Part shown: positions 17,301 to 26,300 of the stretch, one piece after another
How positions within the stretch are numbered: the stretch's first letter is position 1
Layout of the letters: every line of letters begins with the position of its first letter
Source of the DNA: Acidobacteriota bacterium
GTDB lineage: Bacteria; Acidobacteriota; Blastocatellia; RBC074
Reading direction: 5' to 3'
Length of the DNA stretch: 64,000 bases
Assembly: GCA_018268995.1 (NCBI GenBank)
Contig: JAFDVL010000029.1
Location: forward strand, 62,001 to 126,000
Made by a program: the position numbers and the translations under genes
The notes under the pieces: model-generated
Told to the model about the DNA's origin: nothing
Seen by the model: only the letters and a program-made list of their open reading frames with translations
Database searches by the model: none

Positions 17301-18182
17301 CAGGCGGATTTTGTTGTCGAGCAATTCGCGACGATGTTTCAGATCAAGGTCAAGCAGGGCATTGGTGCAATGCCGCTGGAACGACGGAACCGCATCAAAG
17401 ACAGTCACACCACGCGCCTGAATCATGCGAAAAAGCGGCAAAGGATCAAGGCGTTGATCTTCATCGGCAATGACGACCGTTGCCCCGTGCGCCAAAGGAA
17501 AAAGCAAATGACGGCGCGATGACGAAAACGCGATGGATGCAAGGTGCAGATAACGATCTTCTGGCGTGAGCTTCAATTCTGTTTGCAAGGCCAGCACATA
17601 ATGACTCAGATTCATCTGCGTCATCATTGTCCCTTTGGGCTTGCCCGTGGAGCCAGAGGTGTAAATCACATACGACAGGTTCTCTGACGTAAGCTGCACG
17701 TTCGGATTGGCTGTGCTTTGTTGGGCGATTTCCTGCCAGTTCTCATCCAGCGTGACGACACATGCGGTTGTGCCTGGCAAATGAGAACGTAGCTTTGCCT
17801 GCGTCACGACAATCGGCGCGGCGGTGTCGGCGAGCATGAATTCGATCCGCTCTGCCGGATACGCCGGATCAATTGGCACGTAGGCTGCACCGGATTTGAG
17901 AATACCCAGAATGCCGATGGCCATCGCAGCAGAACGATCAACGCAAATCGGAATCAACACTTCTGGCCCGGCTCCAAGCGCGCGTAAATGATGTGCCAGT
18001 TGATTGGACTTGGCATTTAGCTCAGCGTAGGTGAGTTGCTCCTCCTGGCAGATGATTGCGATGTGATGCGGCACGCGAGCGGCTTGCTGCTCAAACAACT
18101 CGTGCCAGCAAATTTCGGATGGATGAATTGTGGAAGAAGATACGACAGACATTCCAAAACACGCACGCACCGTTGCATGCAC
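11352..18182 (-). CDS. Nonribosomal peptide synthetase, A-T-C-A-T-C-T
   Basis: A 2,276-residue multimodular NRPS. Order: A1 (about 24-535), T1 (Ser in LGGHSLLAS, about 583), C1 (from about 647; HHIISDG about 777), A2 (about 1104-1600), T2 (LGGHSLLAT, about 1650), C2 (from about 1717; HHIISDG about 1847), T3 (LGGHSLLAI, about 2207). It has no epimerase, reductase or thioesterase. In A1 the core A4 motif reads FSSSRRHLL, so the Asp that normally binds the alpha-amino group is Ser, and the usual YGPTE is MGQTE. A1 therefore probably loads a non-alpha-amino acid. In A2 the ten specificity positions read DVGEVGSIDK, one residue from the known ornithine code DVGEIGSIDK. The last module has C and T but no A, so T3 must be charged in trans or serve for transfer. 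Both A domains carry heptamer repeats before motif A7. The start is uncertain: GTG 18182 or ATG 18152, neither with a good ribosome site. The flippase ends 9 nt upstream. Confidence 0.93.
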   Translation of the reverse strand: MHATVRACFGMSVVSSSTIHPSEICWHELFEQQAARVPHHIAIICQEEQLTYAELNAKSNQLAHHLRALGAGPEVLIPICVDRSAAMAIGILGILKSGAAYVPIDPAYPAERIEFMLADTAAPIVVTQAKLRSHLPGTTACVVTLDENWQEIAQQSTANPNVQLTSENLSYVIYTSGSTGKPKGTMMTQMNLSHYVLALQTELKLTPEDRYLHLASIAFSSSRRHLLFPLAHGATVVIADEDQRLDPLPLFRMIQARGVTVFDAVPSFQRHCTNALLDLDLKHRRELLDNKIRLILSASEPLLSDIPATWLREFNHPATHIHMMGQTETSGIVALHRVTTEDIADPVKVVPVGHPIANTEILLLDEHQQPVSPGTAGEMYISSTGVGRGYLNRSELTEEKFRVLRFASRGSKPETRFCRTGDFARFLPDGTLECLGRQDFQVKIRGQRVELGEIEALLTRHPAVRECAVIAREDVTGHKQLVAYVVLRAEQSTAIDKLRTLVRQELPDYMQPAAFVPLAALPLTPNGKTDRKALPAPAASVWETQTNYSAPCNQTEERIAAIWAEVLGLRRVGIHDDFFALGGHSLLASKAIARIRATFQLEIPLRTIFEAPTVARLAEQIETLGRQTSTAKLPVLLPSSGKREFPLSFSQQRLWFLDQLEPGTATYNLSKIVQLQGSLDVAALQQALQTIVARHDILRTHFVATNGEAVQIIAESVAIPLTITDLSQSPPAAREDEADKIVNACVNEPFDLTRCPLLRVQLINLGNDSHLLVIVFHHIISDGWSVGVFLQELGTLYQALIAGQDSPLPPLPIQYADYASWQQEYLQGDVLAQQLTYWKHHLSGVPAVLELPTDKPRPAVQGYQGAQVSLPLPAALRSELEALSQQAGVTLFMTLLAAFQVLLARYSRQEQIVVGTPIAGRTSIEIENLIGFFVNTLALRGDLSGQPTFQELLHRTREAALGAYAHQDLPFEKLVEELQPVRSLSHSPIFQVMFALQNAPRAEMQWGEIELTAIKLPGNTAKFDLSLDVYLQGDELDAWLEFDTDLFTAETATRILQHWQTLLEGIVRVPTQTVHELPLLTSQEHQQMFVEWNQATVDVPPVCLHQLIEQQAVRVPENIAVVWQEQKITYRELNERANQIANFLRQQNIAPEAIVGICLERSMEMVVSVLAVLKAGGAYLPIDPNYPSERIAHMLSDAQVNLLLTRESLLSTLPPHEARIICLDRDWPYLQASATTNPATEITPENLAYVIYTSGSTGKAKGVLVTHGNVVNAFSAWEEAYQLHSINSHLQMASFSFDVFTGDFTRALCSGATLVLCPTEYLLEPESLYQLLRREQIEAAEFVPAVMRPLMDYLEESGQQLSAMKLVVVGSDSWQTHEYRRLQALCGATTRVINSYGITEATIDSTYFEATPIANEGQVPIGKPFPNTQIFILDTQQQPVPIGIIGEIYIGGRGVTRGYLHRPELTEEKFRVLSFASRGSKPDSRLYRTGDLARYLPDGTIELMGRADTQVKLRGFRIELGEIEMALKQCEEVKDAIAIVREDEPGDQRLVAYVVPKLATELQPSTLRTQLRAVLPAQMVPSAFVLLERLPLTPNGKVERKALPTPAEVGTENTPRSVAPRTPTEALLANIWASVLKREQIGVYENFFDLGGHSLLATQIVARIRQAFRLELPLRTLFETPTVAGITETIVATQQRDSGLQAQWITPAPGSSTAPQSYAQQRLWFLDQFDPGNPVYNLPVLVRIEGELNPAYLQQSLNALIARQPSLRTTFGLQEETLIQHILPHLTIDLSVHDLTTTPNAETAAQQIIHAQLSQPFDLQQAPLWRVTLLQLPAHTQYLFFVLHHIISDGWSANVLLQELGAMYQALLTGQEAHLPELPIQYADYAVWQQQHLQSDVLAEQLQFWKQHLPGAPALLELPTDKPRPPLQRYRGAQVSLTLPTVLRAALQALSQQAGVTLFMTLLAAWQVLLARYSQQEQVVVGTPIAGRTHVETENLIGFFVNTLALRGDLSGNPTFQEFLHRTREAALGAYAHQELPFEKLVEELHPVRSLNHSPIFQVMFALQNAPRVTAQWGEAKLQTVKRESRSAKFDLSLDVYETTEGLEAWLEFDTDLFTAETATRMLEQWQTLLQSIVQMPQQRIADLPLRRPPGQAWSQPLAARVLVQESVSEYVAAQTITEETIANILADLLKVRRVGRYDDFFGLGGHSLLAIKVIARLQNAFGIKLSVRSIFETPTVTGLAETIDAMLDEDELDGLLAELENLSEEEAERLLTEVR
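13730..13743 (-). repeat. Heptamer tandem repeat in A2, 2 units
   Basis: Plus-strand units GGGAGTC and GGGTTTC, within the A2 adenylation domain just before the RLYRTGDLARY (A7) motif. It encodes part of the SKPDSR loop. Degenerate AAAACGC-type heptamers continue to about 13776. Confidence 0.6.
16937..16950 (-). repeat. Heptamer tandem repeat in A1, 2 units
   Basis: Two perfect plus-strand GGGTTTC units at the homologous site of A1, encoding the SKPETR loop before FCRTGDFARF. Degenerate AAAACGC units follow to about 16983. Confidence 0.65.
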
Positions 18183-18191
18183 TCCCAGTGA

Positions 18192-19487
18192 TTAATTAAA
18201 GCGAAAGCCGAAATTGGCCAATAGCCGATGGACAGGCAGGTCATCGCGTTGTGGGCGCAGGCAGCTCCATAAGCTAAGATGTTGTTTGCGGATAAGCCAG
18301 AATAACGCGACGATCAACATCACGCCGTAGCCCAGCAGGGAAGAGAAGGCGGCACCGACAATGCCGTACTTGGGCAGCCAATAAAGCAAAGCCATCACGG
18401 TAACAATCGCAGACGCTAAACGCGCCAAGGTGCTCAGCCCCGGATAGCCCAGACCATTCAGCCCGCTGATGACGATTGCTCCTGCGCTCCAGATCAGGGA
18501 AGCAATCAACAAGAGCCGCAATGTTCCCGTTGCCGCCAAAAAGTCTGCGCCATACGCAATGCGCAAAATCAGCGGTGCCCCCAGCAATAAGGGGATCAAT
18601 ACAAGCAGGTAAATATAGATGGTCTGTCGCAAACTGCGTGTCAGCAGTTGCACGGATTCTTCAATTTGTTTGGAGGCAGCGACTTCAGGCATGAGAACAT
18701 CTGCGACAGACGAGGCTAGAACGGTGGTGATTTCAGAAAGTCGGACGGCGATAAAATACAAACCAATCTCAACGCTGGATGCCATCCCGCCGAGCATTAA
18801 CTGATCCAGCCGCAAGGTTGTAAATGCGGTCACGACTCCGGGATGATAACGTAGCCCATACCCCATCGCCATTTTCCACTCTGTCCAGCTTGGTTGCCAG
18901 CGTGGCCGCAGCACATAAATCACACCAATCAGGGCGGTCAGGGTGTTAACGATTTGAGCAGCAATCATCGTGTACGCCGCGCTTTTTACTGTCAGGTGGT
19001 TCGTCAGCCAGAGCGTGACATACAGGACAGATTGAATGCCGAAAAAAATCACGCGTGACAGCGCTGCACATTTGAACTCCCGCGCGCCTTCCAGAAAGCC
19101 CGCCATCAAGTCATAGAGCAGTGCCAGCGGAATATTGAAAAGATAAATGCGAACCAGCCACATGACTTCCGGGCTGCGCACGCCGACCAGACGCGGGACA
19201 ATGAGTTCGGCGAGCGCATAGGCCAAGACTCCCATTGCCGCCGCAAATAACAGCGCATTGGAAAAGAGCATCGAAATGGATTCAGGTTGACGTGCAAGAT
19301 AATAACGATGCGCCTGTGGTAACCCCATGCCGACCAATAAGGCTACGACATTGGGCCATAAAACAACGACGGCTAAATCACCGCGTCCTTCTGGCCCCAA
19401 AGCCCACGCGGTCAACAGGCTGGTGATGACGCCGGAAAGCAGCGTGAAGGCATTAGCAACGAAAATAATAGTAATGTTCTTCTTCAT
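18192..19487 (-). CDS. Wzx-like oligosaccharide flippase
   Basis: A 431-residue polytopic membrane protein with about 12 hydrophobic segments, starting with ITIIFVANAFTLLSGVITSLL and ending near ALFWLIRKQH. Length, the alternating helices and the GPEGRGDLAVVVLWPNVV segment after the first helix fit the MOP-superfamily polysaccharide flippases, which move undecaprenyl-linked repeat units across the inner membrane. It lies between the LamG-phosphoesterase gene (60 nt) and the large NRPS (9 nt), on the same strand as the Wzy- and Wzz-like genes of the cluster. A lipid-linked peptide or glycopeptide is a conceivable alternative cargo, given the NRPS next to it. No clear ribosome site is seen before ATG 19487. 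Confidence 0.85.
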   Translation of the reverse strand: MKKNITIIFVANAFTLLSGVITSLLTAWALGPEGRGDLAVVVLWPNVVALLVGMGLPQAHRYYLARQPESISMLFSNALLFAAAMGVLAYALAELIVPRLVGVRSPEVMWLVRIYLFNIPLALLYDLMAGFLEGAREFKCAALSRVIFFGIQSVLYVTLWLTNHLTVKSAAYTMIAAQIVNTLTALIGVIYVLRPRWQPSWTEWKMAMGYGLRYHPGVVTAFTTLRLDQLMLGGMASSVEIGLYFIAVRLSEITTVLASSVADVLMPEVAASKQIEESVQLLTRSLRQTIYIYLLVLIPLLLGAPLILRIAYGADFLAATGTLRLLLIASLIWSAGAIVISGLNGLGYPGLSTLARLASAIVTVMALLYWLPKYGIVGAAFSSLLGYGVMLIVALFWLIRKQHLSLWSCLRPQRDDLPVHRLLANFGFRFN

Positions 19488-19547
19488 TGGGTTAACAACT
19501 TAGGGGAAATGAAGAATCTGAAATATAAAAATAGATCGCTTCTATGT

Positions 19548-21545
19548 TTAATTCGTACCAGTGCGAAACTTCCAGCGCGGACTGGTGACCGTGCTGAAAC
19601 CATCGCTAACGGTGACGTACCACTCATAATCCGTATTGGGCTGTAAGCCCGACCATTTGAATGCTGCGGTTGAGCCGGAAGCGACACTGGGGTTCGTTTT
19701 GAGCGACGTGAACCCGCTCCCCTGCATATCGTAAAACAGCGCAAATTGACTATCGGCATCAGTCTGAAATGCGTTCAATACAGGCGAGAAAGTTTTCACG
19801 CGGATCTGATTATTGGCCGGTGAAAACTCCATCAGCCTGAGCCAGCCATTGCCGCCATTGGCCAGGTCCTGATAATCAGATAGGAGGGAATAAACCGTCT
19901 TTCCATTGAAAACGTCCTGCCGGTGTTTTTCTGCGGTCACGTGTCCGCTCAGCAGCAAAAAGAGATTCGGATTGTTTTTCAACGTGTCGTAAATCGCCTG
20001 GCCTTCCGGCAAAAACTGACCACTTTCATCCAGCCCGGAATGGCTGACGACAATTGCGCGACGATTGCTATAGGTTTTCAGCAACCCATCGGCCCACTTC
20101 AAAATCGCCGTCGCTGGCGTTTCGTTGTATTCCAGATAAATCACAATGAAATCCAGTCCGCTGGCGCTGAAGAGTTGGTAATGATTGTCGAGATTCGATG
20201 TAAATCGTCCGCCATAATAGGCGCGCGCGCGAAAACGGGTGACCCCGAAATACTGGTTGTAAAGCGTGGTCGAATTGCCATTGGGATTGCCATCCGGCGT
20301 TTGATCGTGATTGCCCACCGCCAGGCCAAAGGGAATGCCATCGGCTAAACCGGGAATGTTGTTTTCCAGCAACTTCAGCGAGCTATCCGCGCGATCCCAT
20401 TCAATCGAATAGGTGTTTCCGTTCTCAACGCAATCGCCCAGATGGGCGACGTACGCAATGTTTTTTGCGGAGCGATTATTGACGATCCACTGTGTTTGCG
20501 CTGTGAACATTTCCGGCGTCCCGCCATTTAAAGCGGCCACGTAATATTGTGTGTCGGGCAAGGCAATCAACGTGAAATCCGCGCCTTGCGAGTTCGCTGG
20601 CTTGCCATACCAGGTGACAATTAAGTTGTCAGCCTCAGGATCAGAAATTGCCACTTTCAACGTCGGCGAAGTGGAAACACCGGTTGCGCCATTATTCGGC
20701 GCACGCAAGGCCGGGAGCGTCGGCGCATTGTTACCATTGAATTTAACGCCTTCCACCCAATTCCAGTTTGTGCCGATCAGGCTTCCCTGCGGACCTTGAC
20801 TAACTGAATTGGCAATGTTCGTGCCACTCCCCTCATTCAATTGCCAACACGCGACCAAGCCGGAAGCAGCGGCGGCTGCCGAAGCAGGAATTTGCTGGCG
20901 CATCCCGTCGCGAATTTGCTGTGCCGGGCGGGCGTAATTCCAGATTCGTACTTCGTCCAGCGCGCCTACAAAAAAGCCGTCGGGCACGCCGGTTGAATCC
21001 AACGCACTAGCAATGGCGGCATGCTGGATACTGTCATTGCGCGGCGTTTGCCCAACGTTCAGCTCAGCTTCGAGAATGCCATTGAGGTATAACTGCCATT
21101 TTTTGCCGTTGTATGTGGCTGCGGCGTGATACCAGGTGTTGTAACGCAGTTGGGTGACGCCAATCACCGGGTGATTGGCACCTGTTGCTTTATCTTCAAA
21201 ATCTGCGACTAAAACCCCCTTCGCTTTATCAATGCCGAGAAAGTAATTCATATCCAGGACATTGCCGTCATCCTCGCCGCGTCCTTTGGTCACAAGTGGA
21301 ATCGCGCGCAGTCCGCCGTTGCCTGTGAAAGACGCCTGACCTGCTCCGTCACGGCGCAGCCAGGTTTCAATCGTGAAGCTGCTCAAGCCCAGTTTGTTGG
21401 TTTGCCCGAAAGTGACATACGCATCCGTGCCGCCAAAAGAAAGCGCATTCGCAATCTGAAATGATTTGGGTATTGTCGGGGCTGTCAGCAGGGCAATACC
21501 CGCGAGCGCAAACAGGATTTTTTTACTGCTCTTGCGAAAAAACAT
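19548..21545 (-). CDS. Secreted LamG - metallophosphoesterase - Fn3-like protein
   Basis: A 665-residue exported protein (signal LFALAGIALLTAPTIPKSF). A concanavalin-like LamG domain occupies about 33-265: TIETWLRR, WYHAAATYNGKKWQLYLNG, GALDEVRIWNYARPAQQI and LVACWQLNEGSGTNI. A short Ig/Fn3-like strand set (about 280-315) leads into a calcineurin-type metallophosphoesterase at about 320-560, with LPDTQYY, HLGDCVENG, GNHDQ and LLSGHVTAEKH as metal ligands. A C-terminal Fn3-like domain (WSGLQPNTDYEWYVTVSDG) closes it. It probably acts outside the cytoplasm on a phosphoester of the envelope or extracellular polymer; the lectin-like part may hold the glycan. AAGGAAG precedes the ATG, and the propeller lipoprotein gene ends 14 nt upstream. 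Confidence 0.85.
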   Translation of the reverse strand: MFFRKSSKKILFALAGIALLTAPTIPKSFQIANALSFGGTDAYVTFGQTNKLGLSSFTIETWLRRDGAGQASFTGNGGLRAIPLVTKGRGEDDGNVLDMNYFLGIDKAKGVLVADFEDKATGANHPVIGVTQLRYNTWYHAAATYNGKKWQLYLNGILEAELNVGQTPRNDSIQHAAIASALDSTGVPDGFFVGALDEVRIWNYARPAQQIRDGMRQQIPASAAAAASGLVACWQLNEGSGTNIANSVSQGPQGSLIGTNWNWVEGVKFNGNNAPTLPALRAPNNGATGVSTSPTLKVAISDPEADNLIVTWYGKPANSQGADFTLIALPDTQYYVAALNGGTPEMFTAQTQWIVNNRSAKNIAYVAHLGDCVENGNTYSIEWDRADSSLKLLENNIPGLADGIPFGLAVGNHDQTPDGNPNGNSTTLYNQYFGVTRFRARAYYGGRFTSNLDNHYQLFSASGLDFIVIYLEYNETPATAILKWADGLLKTYSNRRAIVVSHSGLDESGQFLPEGQAIYDTLKNNPNLFLLLSGHVTAEKHRQDVFNGKTVYSLLSDYQDLANGGNGWLRLMEFSPANNQIRVKTFSPVLNAFQTDADSQFALFYDMQGSGFTSLKTNPSVASGSTAAFKWSGLQPNTDYEWYVTVSDGFSTVTSPRWKFRTGTN

Positions 21546-21559
21546 TACGACTTCCTTTT

Positions 21560-22483
21560 TTAAGGTAAAGGCTCGTGTTCGAGTTTGATGAGATAGCCCT
21601 GTTTGCGTTTCAGATCGGTTTGTACCGAGACATACAGGTTGCCTTGATCATCCATCGTCAGGCCGCAAACGTTGCTCAGTCTGCCGCCAAACACGGCAAT
21701 GGTTTTCAATCCTTCTTCGGGCGTGAAGCGAGAGAGTTTTCCATTCTGACTGTCGGTGATGTACAGCACACGATTAGCGTACCAGATTGTTTCAGGTGAA
21801 AAGCCCTCACGACTTTCCAGCAATCGTTGCAGTTTCATTTCCGGCGTCAGCAGGTACAGCACCTGGTCTTCGTTGTCTGCAATGTATAAATTCCCCTTTT
21901 CATCGAAGACCATACTTTCGGGTTTGGTGATGCCATAGCCAGAGCCGAGAAAGACTGAAACTTCGCCCGCACGATTGACGCTGAAAATCTGATGTCGCAC
22001 GCCATCGCCTACCAGAATTTCTCCTGATGGTGTCAGGGCGATTCCTTCGGTCGAAACCAATCCCTTGTCTTTGCCCGCCAGCAAAAAGGCTTTGCCTGTT
22101 TTGTCTACTTCCCACAAGCCGCCTGCATCGTCGTCGGTAAAAAACAAATTGCCATCTTTATCCATCACCAAATCTTCGGGCGATTGAATGCCGAGCATTG
22201 CGTTGCAAAGGGTCTTGACCTCTTTGGCATTGCTCCAAATCCGCATCGCGCCGCCGCCTTCATCCGCCATGACGAATTTGCCCTCTCGCCACAAGATTCC
22301 ATCAGGAACCGTGAATCCATCTTGATTAGTGCCCACAACTGTGGCGCGATAGGTCGGATCAGTCATCAGCACCAGGCCTTTTTGATTCAGTCCACACGAA
22401 CATAGGCAAGCGGCACAAAGAAGGACACCTGCGATTTTGGTCGTCATCAGAGACTGCAACGATGAGAAGAATTTCTGTTTCAT
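21560..22483 (-). CDS. Lipoprotein with SMP-30/NHL-type beta-propeller
   Basis: A 307-residue protein. The N-terminus KIAGVLLCAACLCSCGLNQ is a lipoprotein signal with Cys after LCS. The rest has repeated propeller strands: GFTVPDGILW, SPEDLVMDKDGNLFFTDDD, TEGIALTPSGEILVGDG, KPESMVFDEKGNLYIADNE, SPETIWYANRVLYITDS and VCGLTMDDQGNLYVSV. These match the SMP-30/gluconolactonase and NHL groups, which hydrolyse lactones or bind ligands. ATG 22483 is chosen for AAGGGAT 7 nt upstream; it starts 4 nt after the PAP2 stop. It is probably anchored in the outer or inner membrane facing the periplasm. Its function in the cluster is not known. Confidence 0.8.
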   Translation of the reverse strand: MKQKFFSSLQSLMTTKIAGVLLCAACLCSCGLNQKGLVLMTDPTYRATVVGTNQDGFTVPDGILWREGKFVMADEGGGAMRIWSNAKEVKTLCNAMLGIQSPEDLVMDKDGNLFFTDDDAGGLWEVDKTGKAFLLAGKDKGLVSTEGIALTPSGEILVGDGVRHQIFSVNRAGEVSVFLGSGYGITKPESMVFDEKGNLYIADNEDQVLYLLTPEMKLQRLLESREGFSPETIWYANRVLYITDSQNGKLSRFTPEEGLKTIAVFGGRLSNVCGLTMDDQGNLYVSVQTDLKRKQGYLIKLEHEPLP

Positions 22484-22487
22484 AGCT

Positions 22488-23339
22488 TTATCCCTTGATG
22501 AAATGTTTGGCGATGGACACACCCGTCTTGAGCAATGGTCGCAGGTTTTGCAATGTGTTCGCTATCTCAAAGACCGCAATGAAAATCAGCCCTGTTGCGA
22601 AGGCTTGATGTCGCAACGTCCAGTTGATGATGGGATTCATGAGGCGTTGCAGCCATTTGCCCAAGACCAATTGGAAGAGCACCAAAATCACGATGCCGAT
22701 GCCCGCGCCTGCAAGGATGTCGAGGGGGGAATGTTGGCCTGTGATGACACGGCTGCTCAGCATGACAAGAAATGTCCAACCCACTGCCAGCCAGCCAATC
22801 GCGCGTGACGCCAGCAGGATGCCGACCGCAATCGTCACGTAAAATCCGGCGTGATCGCTGGGGAAAGAGCCAAGATCGTTTTGGACGACTTCGCCTTTCA
22901 GCAGGGCTTGATAACTTTTTTGATTTTCTTCATCTAATGGCACGCGATAATTCAGCCGCTGGCTTTCGACTAACTGATCGCCTTCCAGATGAAACGCCTT
23001 TTGCGATTGAATGAACGGGCGAGGAAGGAACACCGTTTTCGAGAATGTTTTCGTTGTGGCAATGACGAAGACAGCAGCGATTAATGTAACTAATAAAATG
23101 CAGCGATTCCGCTGTGTGGTGGCTTCATCCTTGCCCACATGCCAGGCCGCCAGAAAACAACCACCAACGATTGCCGCCTTGACCAGTTGATTATCCAGCG
23201 GCAGCGCAATCAGGTTATCCAGCAGCCATGAACGACCGGCCAGGCTGTTGCAGAATTGATAGAGAGCATCGCTAATCCCGGTGATGCGCTCCACCAGACC
23301 AGCAAACAATGTGAGGATGAATAAATTACTCAAGATCAT
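22488..23339 (-). CDS. PAP2-family membrane phosphatase
   Basis: A 283-residue integral membrane protein with about six hydrophobic segments. It has the three-part lipid-phosphatase signature: KTVFLPRPF near residue 105 (K-x6-RP), SFPSDHAGF near residue 157 (PSxH type) and SRVITGQHSPLDILAG near residue 203 (SR-x5-H-x3-D). PAP2 enzymes remove phosphate from phosphatidate or undecaprenyl pyrophosphate. In a Wzx/Wzy-like cluster, recycling of the undecaprenyl pyrophosphate carrier is the natural guess, although phosphate removal from another product cannot be excluded. It starts 18 nt after the C-A-T-TE NRPS stop. Confidence 0.87.
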   Translation of the reverse strand: MILSNLFILTLFAGLVERITGISDALYQFCNSLAGRSWLLDNLIALPLDNQLVKAAIVGGCFLAAWHVGKDEATTQRNRCILLVTLIAAVFVIATTKTFSKTVFLPRPFIQSQKAFHLEGDQLVESQRLNYRVPLDEENQKSYQALLKGEVVQNDLGSFPSDHAGFYVTIAVGILLASRAIGWLAVGWTFLVMLSSRVITGQHSPLDILAGAGIGIVILVLFQLVLGKWLQRLMNPIINWTLRHQAFATGLIFIAVFEIANTLQNLRPLLKTGVSIAKHFIKG

Positions 23340-23357
23340 GATTGGCCTCCACGCAAC

Positions 23358-26300
23358 TTAACTTTCGGGTGTCGTTGTGCGATGCAGACTTTCCATCAAG
23401 CTGCGGGCTAGCTCCTGCACTTGGGGTTCGTGAATCATCGTTTGGTGATCACCGGGAACTCGAACGACATCTACGCCCCCGGCGGCCAGCCGTTGCCAGC
23501 CAAACACGTTTTCATCCAGTCTGACTTCTTCTTCGGCACAGAAGAACGTGACCTTTCCCTGATAGATGTGCGGCGTGTATTTGCGGGCGGCAAGGTAATT
23601 CAACTCTTCGATTTCGCGCAGTGTGTTGCGCAATGAATCCGCCGGGACGGCTCCCACCTGATTCCGCACGCGCCACCAGAAGTTCTTGAATTTTCGCTTC
23701 TTGAATTCGGCTTTGCTCAAAATGTAATTCGCTTTGCCAGTCAGGCTTAATTGGCGCAGCTTGCTGAAATGTCGTTTGACGCGCAGTTTGAGGAATTGCT
23801 TTTCATATTGCCGTACTTCTGTGGGGGGAAGCAGTTTTTCCCAACCCAGCGGATACGTGTCCAGCATGGCGAGCAAGCCAACCTCTTCGCCTTGCTCGCG
23901 TAATTGCCGCGCCATTTCAAAAGCGACAGATCCGCCGAAGGATCGTCCCCCCAGATAATATGGGCCATGCGGTTGAATGAGCCGCATTTCCTGAATGTAA
24001 TGAGCTGCCATTTCCTCAATGCTGGTGAGCGGTTTTTGCTTTCCGGTCAGGCCAACGGATTGCAGCCCATAAAAGGGTTGATCTGCCTCGCAATATCGGG
24101 CCAGATTGTGGTACTCCAGCACATTGCCACCCACCGCATGCACACAGAAAAATGGCGGTCTGGTGCCTTGTGGTCGCAATGCAACCAGTGAATGCCATGA
24201 CGGTTGCCAGCCTTGTTGGCGAATGACTTCGGCTAATTGCTCAATGGTGGGAAACTGAAAGAGCGTGGCCAGTGGCAACCGTTGACCGAACGCTTTTTCG
24301 ATAGCCGTGAAAAGCCGAACCGCAATCAACGAGTGCCCGCCCAAAGCGAAGAAATTATCGCGCACGCCAATCGGTTTCACGTTCAGCACTTGTTCCCAAA
24401 TGCGTGTGAGTTGTACTTCCAATTCATCGGTGGCTTGCGCTACGTCCTGGCTCGGCTCGGTGAAGAGGGTTGGTTGCGGTAGCTTTTGCCGATCCACTTT
24501 GCCGTTCGGCGTGAGCGGCATTTCGTCCAGTTTGAAAAACGAGGCGGGCAGCATGTAATCGGGCAACCGCTGTTTCATGAAGTCGCGTAATTCACTGACC
24601 GTGGGCGCTGGCGCGCTGGCGACAACGTAATACGCCAGCAACCGTTTTTCGCCTTGCCCATTTGCCACGACAACCAGGCAATCCTGAATCGCAGGGTGTG
24701 CTAAGAGCGCCGCTTCAATTTCGCCTAGCTCAATGCGAAAGCCGCGCAATTTGATCTGATGATCTTTGCGCCCAATAAACTCAATGCTGCCATCGGGCAG
24801 GTAACGTGCAAGGTCGCCAGTGCGGTACAGCCGGGATTCGGGATTCGGGATTCGGGATTCGGGATTCGATGCGCGAGACTCGAAACGCAAAACGCGAAAC
24901 TTCTCTGCCGTCAATTCAGGCTGATGCAGATATTCGCGCGCCAGTCCGTCGCCGCCAACATAAACCTCGCCGGGCACGCCGACGGGCACAGGCTTCAAAT
25001 AACGATCCAGCAGGTACATCGTCGAATTGGAAATCGGGCGACCAATCGGAACTGTCGCGGCATTTTCAGGCACTTGTTCGATCAAATGCCAGGAAGAGAA
25101 CGTCGTGTTTTCAGTTGGGCCGTACACATGCAGCAAGCGGTTGGGGGCACCATTTTTCAGCACTTCCCGAATACAGTTCGGATCGCAAGCTTCGCCACCG
25201 AACATCAATGTTTTCAGAGTGCTGAAGGCCATTGGCGCTTCCCGCGATAGCAGGTTGAACAGGGCTGTTGTCACAAACATGGTCGTGACGTGATGCTCAC
25301 GAAGTTGCGCCGCAAATTCCTGAGGTGAAAGCGCAATGTCTTTGGCGATAATGACCAATCTGGCCCCATGCAACAACGCGCCCCACAGCTCGAATGTCGC
25401 AGCATCGAAGGACATCGTCGCGACCTGTGCGATGCAATCTGATTCGTCAAGTTGCACATAGTTGGTATTAAAAACCAGCCGATTGACTGCGCGATGCACA
25501 ATTGCGGTGCCCTTCGGTTGACCCGTCGAACCGGATGTGTAAATCGCGTAGGCGAGATTCGTTGACGTTGTCGTGAGAGAGGGATTTGCTTCGCTTTGCT
25601 TGGAAATGATTTCCCAATCCCGATCCAGACAGATCACTTTTGCCTGAGTTTCTGGCAATTGCGGCAGCATCTTTTGCTGGGTCAGGATGACAGGTGCTTG
25701 CGCGTCTTCCAACATGAATTGCAGCCGTGCGGATGGGGAGCTCGCATCCAATGGCAAATATGCTGCCCCGGCTTTGAGAATGCCCAGGATGCCGATGACC
25801 GTCAGCAAGGAACGTTCCGTTAAAATGCCAACCAGCGTATCGGGTTGAATGCCGTCTGCGCGCAACGCATGCGCTACCTGATTCGCTCGTCGGTTAAGTT
25901 CGCGATATGTCAGGTGAATTCCACCCGCCACTACGGCAACTGCCTCTGGCGTGCGTTCCGCTTGCGCTTCAAAAAGCTCCTGGATGCACAAATCGCGGGG
26001 GTAGTCGGTTGCTGTGTTGTTCCACTCGACCAGCAACTGATGCTGCTCGGCAGCGCTGAGGAGTGGCAGTTCCGAGATTTGGCTGAGCGGATTCACAACA
26101 ATGCCTTGCAGCAGGTTTTGATAGTGATGCAACAAACGTTCAATCGTGGCCGGATCGAATAAATCGGTGCTGTATTCAACGGTTGCACGTAAGCCCTGAG
26201 GCACTTCGCACAAGGACATGAGTAAATCGAATTTTGCGGTCATCGAACCAAGTTTCACAGGCTGCAATTGCAAGCCCGGAATCTTGAGTTCTGCTGCTGA

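Noticed and set aside
16240..18110. Ketoreductase domain after A1, as in keto-acid modules
   Set aside because: T1 and then C1 follow A1 directly; no Rossmann-type motif is seen between them.
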